Assembly: GCA_009760855.2 (NCBI GenBank)
Contig: WPIO01000001.1
Coordinates: 9,420,001 to 9,484,000 of the forward strand
DNA: 64,000 bases
Direction: 5' to 3'
Origin: Cristatella mucedo
Lineage: Eukaryota > Bryozoa > Phylactolaemata > Cristatellidae
Position numbers and translations under genes: made by a program. How positions within the stretch are numbered: position 1 is the stretch's first letter; every line of letters begins with the position of its first letter. Shown piece after piece: positions 12,301-21,883 of this stretch. The notes beneath the pieces are model-generated. The model did no database searches. It saw nothing but the letters and a program-made list of their open reading frames with translations, and had not been told where the DNA came from.

Positions 12301-12715
12301 AAACCAGTGAAATCATGGCTTCCTTAGGCATTTTAAATGCTTCCCGAGTGAATCATAAATCTTCGACCGGAAGAAGCGAGGATGAGTGAGCTCGCGAAAG
12401 CTCGCGAAAAGGGCGCATGCCGAGATACGAGGCCGAAGATACGGCAGTCTGCCGAAAGCAGCCGCCGCCGTCTGCCACCTTGTGCGAGCATAGCGGAGTT
12501 CGTGCGAGCATAGTGTAGGGCGAGCTATAAGAGTGCACTGTGCAAGTGAAAATTTTATCATTTAGCGTGCCTCCACGGTCTGCCGATGTGGAGAGTAACG
12601 GCCGATTCGGCGTCCGATTCCCGATACAACAGTGCAGCATTGAACTCCATCGATAAGTAGACAAACACCCATTTCGGAATTCGTTACTTCTCGCTAGCCA
12701 ATGCTCACTTTACTG
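9333..12715. other. unassigned; strongly GC-rich from 10.2 to 12.3 kb
   Basis: 9333-10170 is of mixed composition. 10170-12300 is CpG-dense, and open frames are seen in all six readings because stops are scarce. No conserved domain, start-plus-splice arrangement or RNA gene could be recognised. A G9 run lies at 12175-12183. This region could hold a CpG-island promoter or GC-rich 5' exons that cannot be demonstrated from sequence alone. Confidence 0.35.
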
Positions 12716-12720
12716 CCACA

Positions 12721-13313
<593 letters not shown>

Positions 13314-13389
13314 CAGTCGGGCGCTGCTTGTGCCTACGGTTGCCCTGCAGCATGCCGAAAAGGCTCGGATGAAGCTATGCTGGTTCCGA

Positions 13390-13975
13390 TGTGCCGGTTC
13401 GCATGCAGTCTGCCGTACCGTCCACAATGGCATCGAGCACTCGATCGTGCCGCGAGTGGCGATCACAAACCTGCGGGAGTTCGCCAGGCTCGTGGAAGGC
13501 CGGGCTCGGCGGCCCAGCCTGCACCGAGCGAGGTCAGCCGCTGCCTAGTCACGGACAGATCGCGACTCACAGTCAACTCCTGACCACGGGCGTTGGCCTG
13601 TGGTTCCTAACCTGGCAGTTCGTCCATACCGGGACGGTCACCAGCTGCTGCCTACGCCGCACGGGGGGGGGGGAGACCGTTTGCCACTCGCTTAGCCACT
13701 ACCGGCCGATGCTGCATGAGATCACGGCCCGACATAACCTTGTTCTGGCCGCCTAATCGGAGCTCTTCCGGCCACCGCGCTCAACTGCATGTCGGCCAGG
13801 CCGCGCCCTCCCGATTTCCGGTGGTCCGGCTTTCAACCCGGACCTAGAAATAGACTGCGGCACCGATACGGCAATCGTTGACGTGACGGTGCCGTTCGAC
13901 GGCAGCGATGATGCCCTGATGGCGGCGGCCCTGGACAAAGCTGATAAATACAGTCAGCCTCCGACCTACGAAATA
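13390..13975 (+). mobile_element. R2-type LINE fragment (C-terminal endonuclease)
   Basis: A reading interrupted by a stop at 13754-13756 shows three features in order. First is a degraded zinc-knuckle with GETVCHSLSHYRP. Next is the conserved block EITARHNLVLAA. Last is a restriction-like endonuclease signature: PD at 13838-13843 (NPDLEIDCG), D at 13880-13882 within IVDVTVPFD, then ALDKADKY. R2, NeSL and related LINEs carry this CCHC plus PD-(D/E)XK arrangement at the C-terminus. The copy is 5'-truncated with a homopolymer G11 at 13663, and it is inactive. Family identity comes from motif order and not from a database search. Confidence 0.7.
13663..13673 (+). repeat. homopolymer G11
   Basis: A run of 11 G inside the R2-like fragment. 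It probably disturbs that frame locally. Confidence 0.85.
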
Positions 13976-13984
13976 GATAGGGCC

Positions 13985-14140
13985 CGCAAAACCTGTCGGA
14001 AGTAGAATTTTCGTAAGTGGAGAATGACATATCATGCTTGGATCAAACTTTAATTTTCAATTTTTTTCGCGTGACCGTGGTCGAGTTCGTATCTCCGAAT
14101 TTTCATAAGTCGAACCCTCGCAAGTCGTGGGCTCACTGTA
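13985..14140 (-). mobile_element. Tigger/mariner-like DNA transposon end
   Basis: Read on the minus strand, it starts TA-CAGTGAGCCCACGACTTG and continues with GAGGGTTCGACTTATGAA and ACTTACGAAAATTC. This has the style of pogo/Tigger-type termini (CAGTG..., repeated CGACTTACGA-like units, TA target). Only one end is evident and there is no transposase. Confidence 0.5.
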
Positions 14141-14180
14141 GGCGGCCATTGCCCAGTCTTTCCTGACCGCTACCGCTACC

Positions 14181-14194
14181 GGGGGGGGGGGGGG
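14181..14194 (+). repeat. homopolymer G14
   Basis: An uninterrupted run of 14 G. Confidence 0.85.
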
Positions 14195-14411
14195 CGGCAG
14201 CGAGGCCGTTCACGAGTGGGGCTTTCGGCAGCTGGTTGTCAAGCAAAGGAGCTTGCCTGGTGAACCTCGGCATTCCACGCGCGGAGCGCACGGCATTGCG
14301 GCTGCAGAGCGTCTCCGACGCCATTTCCGGCTAGGAAGCCGCGTGGTTCTGCTCCTGAACCGGGAGGCGCGGGTAGCACACACGACCCAGGCAGGGCAGG
14401 ACAACGCTGGC

Positions 14412-14686
14412 TAATACTAGCTGATTTAACAGCCTCTGTTGTATAGAGACAGAAGAGCCTTGATGGCTACCACCACCGCTTGCAGTGGCAATAAAGGATC
14501 GCCCACAGCAGGATTCAAACCCACAACCTCGGGACCGAGGTTATGGGTTATTATTATATTATATCATATTTATCTTTATATATTATTTTTATATATTTAT
14601 ATTTATATTATATTATATGTTATAACCTCGGTTCCGAGGTTATGAAAAGCAACCGCCTCACCTAGTGTGCCATCACGGCTCACCAA
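14412..14686 (-). mobile_element. SINE1 copy split by an AT-rich insert
   Basis: On the minus strand this is a recognisable SINE1: the A-box side GGCTCACC..TAGG is near 14660-14686, GGTTTGAATCC is near 14510, and the 3' end is at 14412-14440. The element is interrupted at 14546-14623 by 78 bp of almost pure A/T. The insert is flanked by a 21-bp direct duplication at 14525-14545 and 14624-14644. Each duplicate is itself a near-palindrome (AACCTCGG..CCGAGGTT). Confidence 0.85.
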
Positions 14687-14689
14687 TTT

Positions 14690-15425
14690 ATATAACACTT
14701 CAATCATCGTCGCTTTCGCTGTTAGACGCCAGTTTCTTGCGTTTGGATCCCTAAGGGATTACAAATTAATCTCCGGCCAGCTTCTGGACGATCGTCTAAA
14801 CGTCTGCGGCTACAGCGGCTGCGACGCTTACCGCTAGAACGAGTACCAACACCAACAATAGCCTGCAATTCCTGTGCGCACGAACGCATTCCCGCGTATC
14901 GCATCGCAGGGGGGGATGACTTCAATGGACTCTCTCTGGCCGTAGTGAAGGTTGAGACGCGCGGCAGGCGGTTCGCTGTCGGGAAAAGTGCGGTCGTCGG
15001 GCTGAAGCAGCAGCGCTGGCGCTGCCGGCCCGGCGAGGCGCCACTAGGTAGTAGCCGTCTGCAGACGCCCGCTGCCCAGCTGCTGGCGAGCTGCCTCGCA
15101 CCGGATCAGCGAGAACGAGAGCGAATCGCCTCGCATCGTAAGCACCACGAAATCGGCCGCCGCGCCGCGTTAGATTGATTTCGGCGGTGAGTCGGTGACG
15201 TAGGAGCGACTCGCCGAGAAAGGTTAACGACTGGCCAAACTGGCTGCATCTGGCTCGCAAACATCGTTATAATTACGGAATCCGCAACCTCCCAAAATGA
15301 AGCGCTCGCTCAGCGGCGTTGCGTGCAGGAGGCTGGAGTGCAGCAGTAGAGTGCGGCAGCCCACCCAGTGGGCAGCGTCCATTTCGGGCTCTAGCCAAGT
15401 CATGCATAGGTGCTGGTATCGTCCA
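14690..15425. other. unassigned
   Basis: Moderately GC-rich. No motif or splice structure recognised. Confidence 0.35.
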
Positions 15426-15429
15426 TAGA

Positions 15430-15660
15430 TCAGCGGCAGAGAGAGGCAGAGAGAGACAAAGAGAGGCAGAGAGAGAGAGACAAAGAGAGAGAGAGAGACA
15501 AAGACACACTATAGACAGACTGAGACGGACACAAACAGACAATAGCAGACATGTGGAGAGAGAGACAGGGAGAGTGAGAGAGAGATTAAGGAGGAAGGGG
15601 AAAGGAAGAAAAAAAGAGCGAGCGGCAGTGAAAGCGGATGAGCGGAAAGCGAGAGCAAAG
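15430..15660 (+). repeat. GA-rich low-complexity tract
   Basis: Imperfect (GA)n with interspersed GACAAAGA, GGCAGA and GACAGAC units. There is no coding evidence despite long Arg/Glu frames. Confidence 0.8.
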
Positions 15661-16665
15661 CCAGGATAGATATCGCTGACGGAAAATGAGAGCGGAAAAG
15701 AACGGATAGACAGATATGATTGAAAAGATAGCGTACGAAGCGCAGGAATGTGCGAGTGAGACTAAAAGATGCACCTTACATTTTTGCCGGCGGACCTGGC
15801 GCTAGCGTGGGAGAGAAAAGCGACGGACGGGAGAATGCTTGTCGAAAATAAGACGGATGGGACGACAAGAGTACAGAAGAAGTGGATGCCATCACGTTGA
15901 GCATGTTGGCGGTCTGTTGCCGCCTCCACGTAGGCCGACCCCAGTCGGCTTCAGCTCGGACAATCGATGGGCAGCTGGAGGAGCGAACAGCACTGGAACT
16001 TTCCGCAAGATCTGCCAGCCGGAAGCGCTGGCCACATCGGGGTCGATGTCAGCCCGCGGCAGCGAACTTGGGACGTAGCTGAAAGCCTCGCTCGACTAAT
16101 AGCGGCGCAGCTAAAAGGCAGCTTGAGACCACAGCGAAGTTTCGCTTCATCGCGGCATGCGTAGCCATCGCCCTCGGTCAAACGGCCGTCTCAAGTCCGC
16201 GTACGCCCACAGGCCGCACGCGAGCGGCGTGCTAGCACCGCCGCCCTTGCGCCTTCAAGACGCGGGTCCTTATTGTCTAGCTAAGCCGCGTTAGCTCGCA
16301 CGGTGCTCTAGGGGCCGCGCGGAGCGATGTGTCCATTCGTGCGCAGCGAGTAGTTCTCAAGGCAGTCTCGAAGGTGGTTGTCGTTAGCAAGAGTCGCTGG
16401 GCTGTCTGCAGCAGCGAAGCAGGTGTTAATTGAGGAAATGAAGGCGGACGCGAGCGAAGCCGCCCGAAGCCGAAAGGCCGTGCGAAGCGTTCGGTTAAGG
16501 TACGTCTGATCGACGTCCGCGATTCAACGCAGCCTAGAGCGGGCTGCCTAGAGCGGGCTCCAGCCGACGCGATGGGCAAAGACGGCGCGCCCTTCCGGAT
16601 CAGCGTCATTCTTTTCGCGAACGTTCGTGCCGCGCCGCTCTGATCCAGCCCCTGGCCCGTTTGTG
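15661..16665. other. unassigned, GC-rich toward the end
   Basis: No gene recognised. A GAGCGGGCT unit is directly repeated near 16535-16560. Confidence 0.35.
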
Positions 16666-16695
16666 GCAGCGGCGACAGCGGCGGCAGCGGCGGCA

Positions 16696-16751
<56 letters not shown>
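16666..16751 (+). repeat. (CGG)18 tract with CAG interruptions
   Basis: The 5' part carries CAGCGGCGA and CAGCGG interruptions and is followed by about 18 uninterrupted CGG/GGC units (16697-16751). It reads as poly-Ala, poly-Arg or poly-Gly depending on frame. The tract lies about 0.8 kb upstream of the promoter at 17.4 kb. Such tracts can form hairpins or quadruplexes and are length-polymorphic in animals. Confidence 0.9.
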
Positions 16752-16978
16752 TGAGAATCGAACCAAACTCGAGCGCATCGCGAGCAGCGCGTTGCTGGCA
16801 GAGCCGCCACCGGCCCAGAACGGACGCACGCGCGAGGAGGCGGGGCTCTCCGAGCTGCGACGAGGCACAGCTCGAGGACGCCGGACGCGGCAAGAGGAGT
16901 ACCGCCGCCCACGCCTGCTCATCTCCCACGTCCCGCGGTCAATGCGAAGCTGAGCGACGCGGTCCCTCGCTGTCGCGT

Positions 16979-17021
16979 GCTCGCCGCTCGACGCGCTCGA
17001 GCGGCGCGTCGAGCGGCGAGC
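16979..17021. repeat. perfect 18-bp stem-loop
   Basis: Left arm 16979-16996 (GCTCGCCGCTCGACGCGC), 7-nt loop TCGAGCG, right arm 17004-17021. The arms are exact reverse complements. Confidence 0.9.
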
Positions 17022-17247
17022 GGCAGCCGGCGAGCGGTCGTTGTGTCATCGAAACCCGGCGCCAGTGAAATCTCGTCAGCAAATCGAGCTGCCAGATGCG
17101 ATACGCCGGTGCGATACGTCACTCTGTGGATTTATTTTTAGCGGCTACCATTAACTAGTTTCAGCGCCGCCTACCGCCGGGCGTCCGTCAATCATTTGGC
17201 CAGCAACCGCCGCCGGCGGGGCAGCCGCGGTGGAGTCTGGCAGCTGG

Positions 17248-17490
17248 CCAATAGCCGAGCTGGCTGGCGTTCGTCGATCCGATTGGTCGGATGATCGCCT
17301 AGGCCGGGCACCGCCCGGGCTGCTCCGGTCCGCACCGGGAGCAGCGCTGAGTAAGCTGCTTATTGGGTCCTCGGGTTACACGTTTCCGGCGATCTGGGCG
17401 GAAACTAATGGTGGGAGCGCCAACCTTCGCAGCGCGACGCGCCGTCGAGGTGGCTATATAACGCAGCTGCCGACGCACTGTCAGCAGAAA
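17248..17490 (+). promoter_or_regulatory. TATA/Initiator promoter with CCAAT boxes
   Basis: CCAAT is at 17248-17252, inverted CCAAT (ATTGG) is at 17282-17286 and again at 17362-17366. TATATAA lies at 17455-17461. An Initiator-like TGTCAGCA places A+1 at about 17483, which is 28 bp from the start of the TATA box and is the canonical spacing. A start codon in strong Kozak context follows 85 bp downstream. This is the best formed core promoter in the window. Confidence 0.7.
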
Positions 17491-17567
17491 ACTGCCTGCT
17501 GTGCAGCTCGCTTTTCGCCGACGACGAGGCACTCAGCTCGTAGCACTTCCGACCGCTCGCGACCACC

Positions 17568-18532
17568 ATGGGCAAGCTGTACTCCAACTTCGACAACCTG
17601 CTGGTGTGTGTGCATCCGGGGCCACTCGCACCGACGCTCGGTGTGAGCCGCCGCTGCTGCTGCGTCCGTCACCCGTCGGCCTCGGCACCGTGGGGCGCGC
17701 GCGCGGCTGGCCGCTGACGCCGCCGCTGCTGCAGAGTCGCGTCGCGCTGTCGCGCCACCCCGCCCCGCTGCCGCGGCGGCGGCTCTGCTACGTCTCCGCT
17801 CCGCGGCCGCTCTTGACTCGCGCAGGAGAATGCCGCCGCCGCTTCTGCGCAGCGGCCGCATCCGCGGGCTCTCGCCGTCGCCGGTGCGGGCTCTCGCCGG
17901 CGCGGTGGCTCTGACCTGACCCGCGGCGCTCGCCACCGCTGAATCTGACCCGCGGCGCTCGCCACTGGCGCCGGGAACAGCTCGAACCGCCACGCGCGCC
18001 GGCCGCTGCTCCATGCGCGAACGCGCCGTGCGGCTCGCGAGCGCGCACGCCTTCTGCCGCTTTCCTCTCGGCAGCCGCACGAGACGACGGAGACCCGCGG
18101 AGGCACGTCGGAACGCGTGCGCCGTCGAAGCGGTTCGACGAGCGGCGACCGCTGCGGCCGCTGCTCTGCACGTTGGGCGTGCGCCGAGAGTCGTCGGACG
18201 GCGCGCGCTCTCTCATTCATGCGACGCTGCGGTCGTGCCGTCTCTTTTAACGCAGTCGCTCGCCTCGCGCTACTGCAGGTAGCCGCTCAACTGAGCGCAG
18301 CAGACGGCAAGGCTACGGACCTCAACACGCCGACGCCGCATCCGTTCGCTAGCAGTGGCATCGACCTTGCGGAGACGACCTCTGAGGCTCTGGTAAGTGC
18401 GGCTGTAGAGAAACAATCGGTTTAGCTCGTTTGCGCTCGATCAGCACGCTCTCGTGCTCGCTCTTCCTCTTTCGCTCTTTACTCGCGCTCTGTCTCTCTC
18501 GCTCTCTCGCTCTCTCGCTCTCTCTCTCTCTC

Positions 18533-18607
<75 letters not shown>

Positions 18608-18716
18608 CTTCTCCTGCTCTCTCTCTCCCTCTCTCTTTCTCTCTCTTTCTCTCTCGCGCGCGCTCTCTCTCTCTCTCTCTCGGTCTTCTCCTGCTCTCTC
18701 TCTCTCTTTCTATCTA

Positions 18717-18785
<69 letters not shown>

Positions 18786-18859
18786 CTTCTCCTGCTCTCT
18801 CTCTTTCTCTCTCTTTCTCTCTCGCGCGCTCTCTCCCTCTCTCTCTCGGTCTTCTCCTG

Positions 18860-18930
<71 letters not shown>

Positions 18931-20132
18931 CTCCTGCTCTTTTTTCGAGCTTCGCTGGTGGCCATGTACTAATAGCGGGCGGAAAATTCCACCGCTATTC
19001 GTCGCGAAGTATGCCGACGTCTCGTCGGCCATGTAAGCCGAGCCCAACGGTCCTCTTGCTGAGTGCACGCGCAACTACTTTCGAGACGCGATGCAGTCGG
19101 CTGGCCACCGAGCACTACGCAGTCTTGCTCGACGGCCTGAGCAGACGCCGAAGCATTCGCCACCGCCGCCGCCGCCTCGCCGAGCGGCGGCGGCGGTGGC
19201 TCGTCGAGTTCCCGATAGCCGAGCGCGACCGGACGCAGGGGGGGGGGGTCGTGAGTGTGAGGCTCGTCGAGCTGCAGCGGTCGTGCGGGGAAAAGGCCGC
19301 GTTGGCTCTGTTGCTCGCTCGGTAGGCGCTGCCTGCGCCCGCGCTGCTAGCTGTGCCTTCGCAGGGGCCGCTCGGCCCTTGCGAAGAGGCAGCGGACGGC
19401 GACGTGCCGCCGAACTCCGGCGGCACGTCGCCGTCGCTAATCTCGCAGCAGCTGCGTAGCCGCGACTGCCGAAGCCGCTCCCCTCAGCCCCCTAGCCGCC
19501 GGCTGACGCGCGCGCCTCGGGCTGATAAACTGTCCTTTAAAAGTCGCTCGCTTAGACTTCGCACGGGCCGCCGGCGCCGCCGCCGCCGACTCCGTCTGTA
19601 ATAGAGCCGGCTGCTTTCGGCGCTACGCTCGCTTAAGCAAAGGCCGCCGTCGCCGCGAACGCCACCACACATCCACCGCACCGGTAGCAAGAAGTCGTCG
19701 TGCATTGACCCTCCCTCCCTTTCCACTTCGCCGCGGCGACGCCGCCAGACACTGCGCCCGCCGCTGACGCCACGCTCGATTGCCCCGCGCTAAGCTCGTC
19801 GGCAGAGATCTGGCTGGGCGGCCAGAGCAGACAGTGGGTAAATGAGGGAGGGGGCGCGCCGTCGCGCGCGCTCCGAGAGCTTTGCGGGCTGTCGGATCAA
19901 GGCATCGGGAGCCGTGGCGACGGGCCGCTGCCATGGCAGCTAAATGTCAGTCTGCGGCTGCTGCTGCTTGAAATCGTCCGCGCCGGCGCTGACGTGTCAG
20001 GCGTTCTCCGTTTGACAGGAGCCGGAGCAGTACCCTGCGCCAGCCGCAGAGCAGAGCAAGCAACGCAGAGCAGCCGCAGAGCAGGCCGCGACCGACCGCC
20101 GCCTCGCCGGCTGGAGCCGACTGCGTCTCGAT
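17568..20132 (+). CDS. unrecognised spliced gene, N-terminal part (MGKLYS...)
   Basis: Predicted exons are 17568-17603, 18279-18392 and 20019-20132, and all junctions are phase 0. Exon 1 starts at ACCACCATGG and encodes MGKLYSNFDNLL before GTGTGT. Exon 2 follows a CTACTGCAG acceptor, encodes 38 residues (VAAQLSAADG...TTSEAL) and ends in a consensus GTAAGT donor. Exon 3 follows a polypyrimidine tract with TTTGACAG and encodes 38 Ala/Glu/Gln/Arg-rich residues ending before GTAGGT. Gly2 with Ser6 (MGxxxS) fits an N-myristoylation signal. Naked cuticle proteins also begin MGKLxS, but the rest shows no NKD likeness I can see. Intron 2 holds a long CT-rich repeat. Exons beyond 20132 were not found. 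Exon 1 and the promoter are the most secure parts, and exon 3 is the least. Confidence 0.42.
17604..18278 (+). other. predicted intron 1, GC-rich
   Basis: CpG-dense intronic sequence. CTGACCCGCGGCGCTCGCCA occurs twice, near 17916 and 17946, as a local direct repeat. Confidence 0.4.
18480..18945 (+). repeat. CT-rich compound repeat with a recurring 17-mer
   Basis: (CT)n and (TTTCTC)n blocks are punctuated by TCGGTCTTCTCCTGCTC at 18603, 18680, 18781 and 18846, with a variant near 18924. Spacing is about 65-101 bp. The pattern is a higher-order tandem repeat made from a CT array plus one unique spacer. It lies in predicted intron 2 of the MGKLYS gene. Confidence 0.9.
19238..19248 (+). repeat. 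homopolymer G11
   Basis: A run of 11 G in GC-rich sequence. Confidence 0.8.
19395..19435. repeat. perfect 18-bp stem-loop
   Basis: Left arm 19395-19412 (GACGGCGACGTGCCGCCG), loop AACTC, right arm 19418-19435. The arms are exact reverse complements. It lies in predicted intron 2 of the MGKLYS gene. Confidence 0.9.
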
Positions 20133-20204
20133 GTAGGTGTCGCGACGCTGCGGCTACGCCGCTAGCGCGTTTTGATCATTCGACGCTGGCGGCGAGAAAG
20201 GGCT

Positions 20205-20310
20205 GGGAGCGCAGAGCGAGCGAGGGGGAGCGAGCGAGCGAGGCTGGGAGCGCAGAGCGACGGGAGCGAGCGAGCGCAGAGCGAGGCTGGGAGCGCAGAG
20301 CGGACGGATT
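20205..20310 (+). repeat. GAGCGCAGAGCGA minisatellite
   Basis: Imperfect tandem copies of a GCTGGGAGCGCAGAGCGAGCG-like unit of about 34-40 bp. Confidence 0.7.
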
Positions 20311-20347
20311 GCTTCTGCGGCTCTCTGTTCGCTGCGCACGCCGAGAC

Positions 20348-20385
20348 GACGTGCCCGCACACGCACCCGCGTGTGCGGGCACGTC
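20348..20385. repeat. perfect 17-bp stem-loop
   Basis: Left arm GACGTGCCCGCACACGC (20348-20364), loop ACCC, right arm 20369-20385. The arms are exact reverse complements. Confidence 0.9.
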
Positions 20386-20944
20386 AGCGCTCGCACGTCG
20401 CTGCATGGCTCTCGTACGATTGCAGTCGAGTCGCTCGAGGAGGAACGAAAGCGACGACCTGTGCCTGCATTAGCCAACGGACGGCGGGCGCTGTCCGCTA
20501 AAGCGAGTTCGCGGCGAGCGAAAGCAACTTTGCGGCGGCGACGAAAAAGCGCGACCGACGCGGGCCGTCGTTGACGACGCTTCACCCGGCTTGGTGCCGC
20601 CGCCGCCGAAGGCTCTACTCCTTCCCCAGCCCACCCTTGCCCTCCCTCCTTCACTCACCGACGACTTCCGGCGCCCGCAGAGTCGAGTGCCGACTGCCGC
20701 TAACCGATCGACGACCTCGCTCGGGAGAGAGCCATCTAGTCCACGGCCTTGGGCGCCGAGGCGCGCGCGCGCGCGCTGAGGGGCCAGAGCGACCCGCTCG
20801 CCTCCGACGCCGCCAGCCGCCGCCACGCTCGGACAGCTCAGCGTCGATGTCCACCCAGGCCGCTCCAGAGCGCACGGCTGCCGCAGCTCCGCGCGCGCAC
20901 GAATGCACCGACCGACGACGAGCTCTTCAAGAGAGAGCAACAAG

Positions 20945-20947
<3 letters not shown>

Positions 20948-20990
<43 letters not shown>
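20948..20990 (+). repeat. (GA)n microsatellite
   Basis: About 21 uninterrupted GA units. Confidence 0.9.
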
Positions 20991-20992
<2 letters not shown>

Positions 20993-21883
20993 ATGCATTA
21001 AACGCGCCGCGTTTTGAGAGGAGTCTCGAGCTCTCCGCCCTCTCCGAATAGACCAGGACTCGCCGCAATCCGCGCCGCCTCGAGCATCGCCAGCCGGAAG
21101 ACGATGCAGTGTTAATTTCTTGTACATTATGCCCAAATATAAAGTATTGCGCAATGGCGAGATTTCCTCTGCTGTCACCAGCTCGGGCACATTTCGTATC
21201 TCGTTCAGCCGTCCTGTGCTACCACTTCTCTGCCGCGAGCACTCTCGACTGTCCTCGTGGCTGAGATGCGCCTCTCACCGTCGCCTTGTCGTCACTGCCG
21301 AGTGTATAATTGCCTACGATTTACGTAGCGGCTATCTCTACTGAAGTTACTATTTTTGCTGTCATCCTGGCAGAAGAGCTCGCTCGCACGAATTTTCCTT
21401 TTTTAAATTGCTTGTAGACATCCTTCACATTTCTGGACAGAAAATTAAATACCAAAATTTACCTTAGCGGTTACATCGCTTAGTGGGCAGAAGCGCCCAC
21501 GGTCGAGAAGTTAGAAATCCGGTCAGGTGATTACGTCTCTTCCCGGTGCTTCTCGAGGTTCTGCTTGCATGAATAAGGATTTTTCAAGCGCAGAAGTTTT
21601 CTTAAGTAAACGGATTTCCTTATCACGTCGCGCTGCATGGCATGTGAATAGAAACAGTTGCACGGTTATGGCAAACCGTGCGTTGCCAGGTACGCCGTGG
21701 TTCTGTTTACTGCGAATACTAGCGTGCGCGCAGCCGCACGCCAAAAATGGCAGTAATTCATTCCCGAATCGCCGAATTCGTGCGCAGGCCATGTGGTCGA
21801 AATCGGAGCACGCTTCAGACCATTTCACAAAGATGTTCCTTGCATTTCTAGCTGCGGCAGTGCTGTTGCGCCTGTGCAGCCAG

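Larger units (their letters stand above)
20133..21883. other. GC-rich to 21.0 kb, then AT-rich; no further exon placed
   Basis: 20205-20310 is a degenerate tandem array of GCTGGGAGCGCAGAGCGA-type units, and 20948-20990 is (GA)n. From about 21.1 kb composition drops to AT-rich. Candidate splice acceptors exist (for example near 20680), but no matching donor with an open frame was convincing. Confidence 0.4.

Noticed and set aside
17481-18220. Long antisense open frames over the promoter region
   Set aside because: They are Arg/Ala-rich and caused by CpG density. They overlap the TATA promoter and predicted exon 1 on the other strand.
18349-19074. Arg/Glu- and Leu/Ser-rich open frames over 200 aa
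   Set aside because: They are translations of the CT-rich compound repeat.
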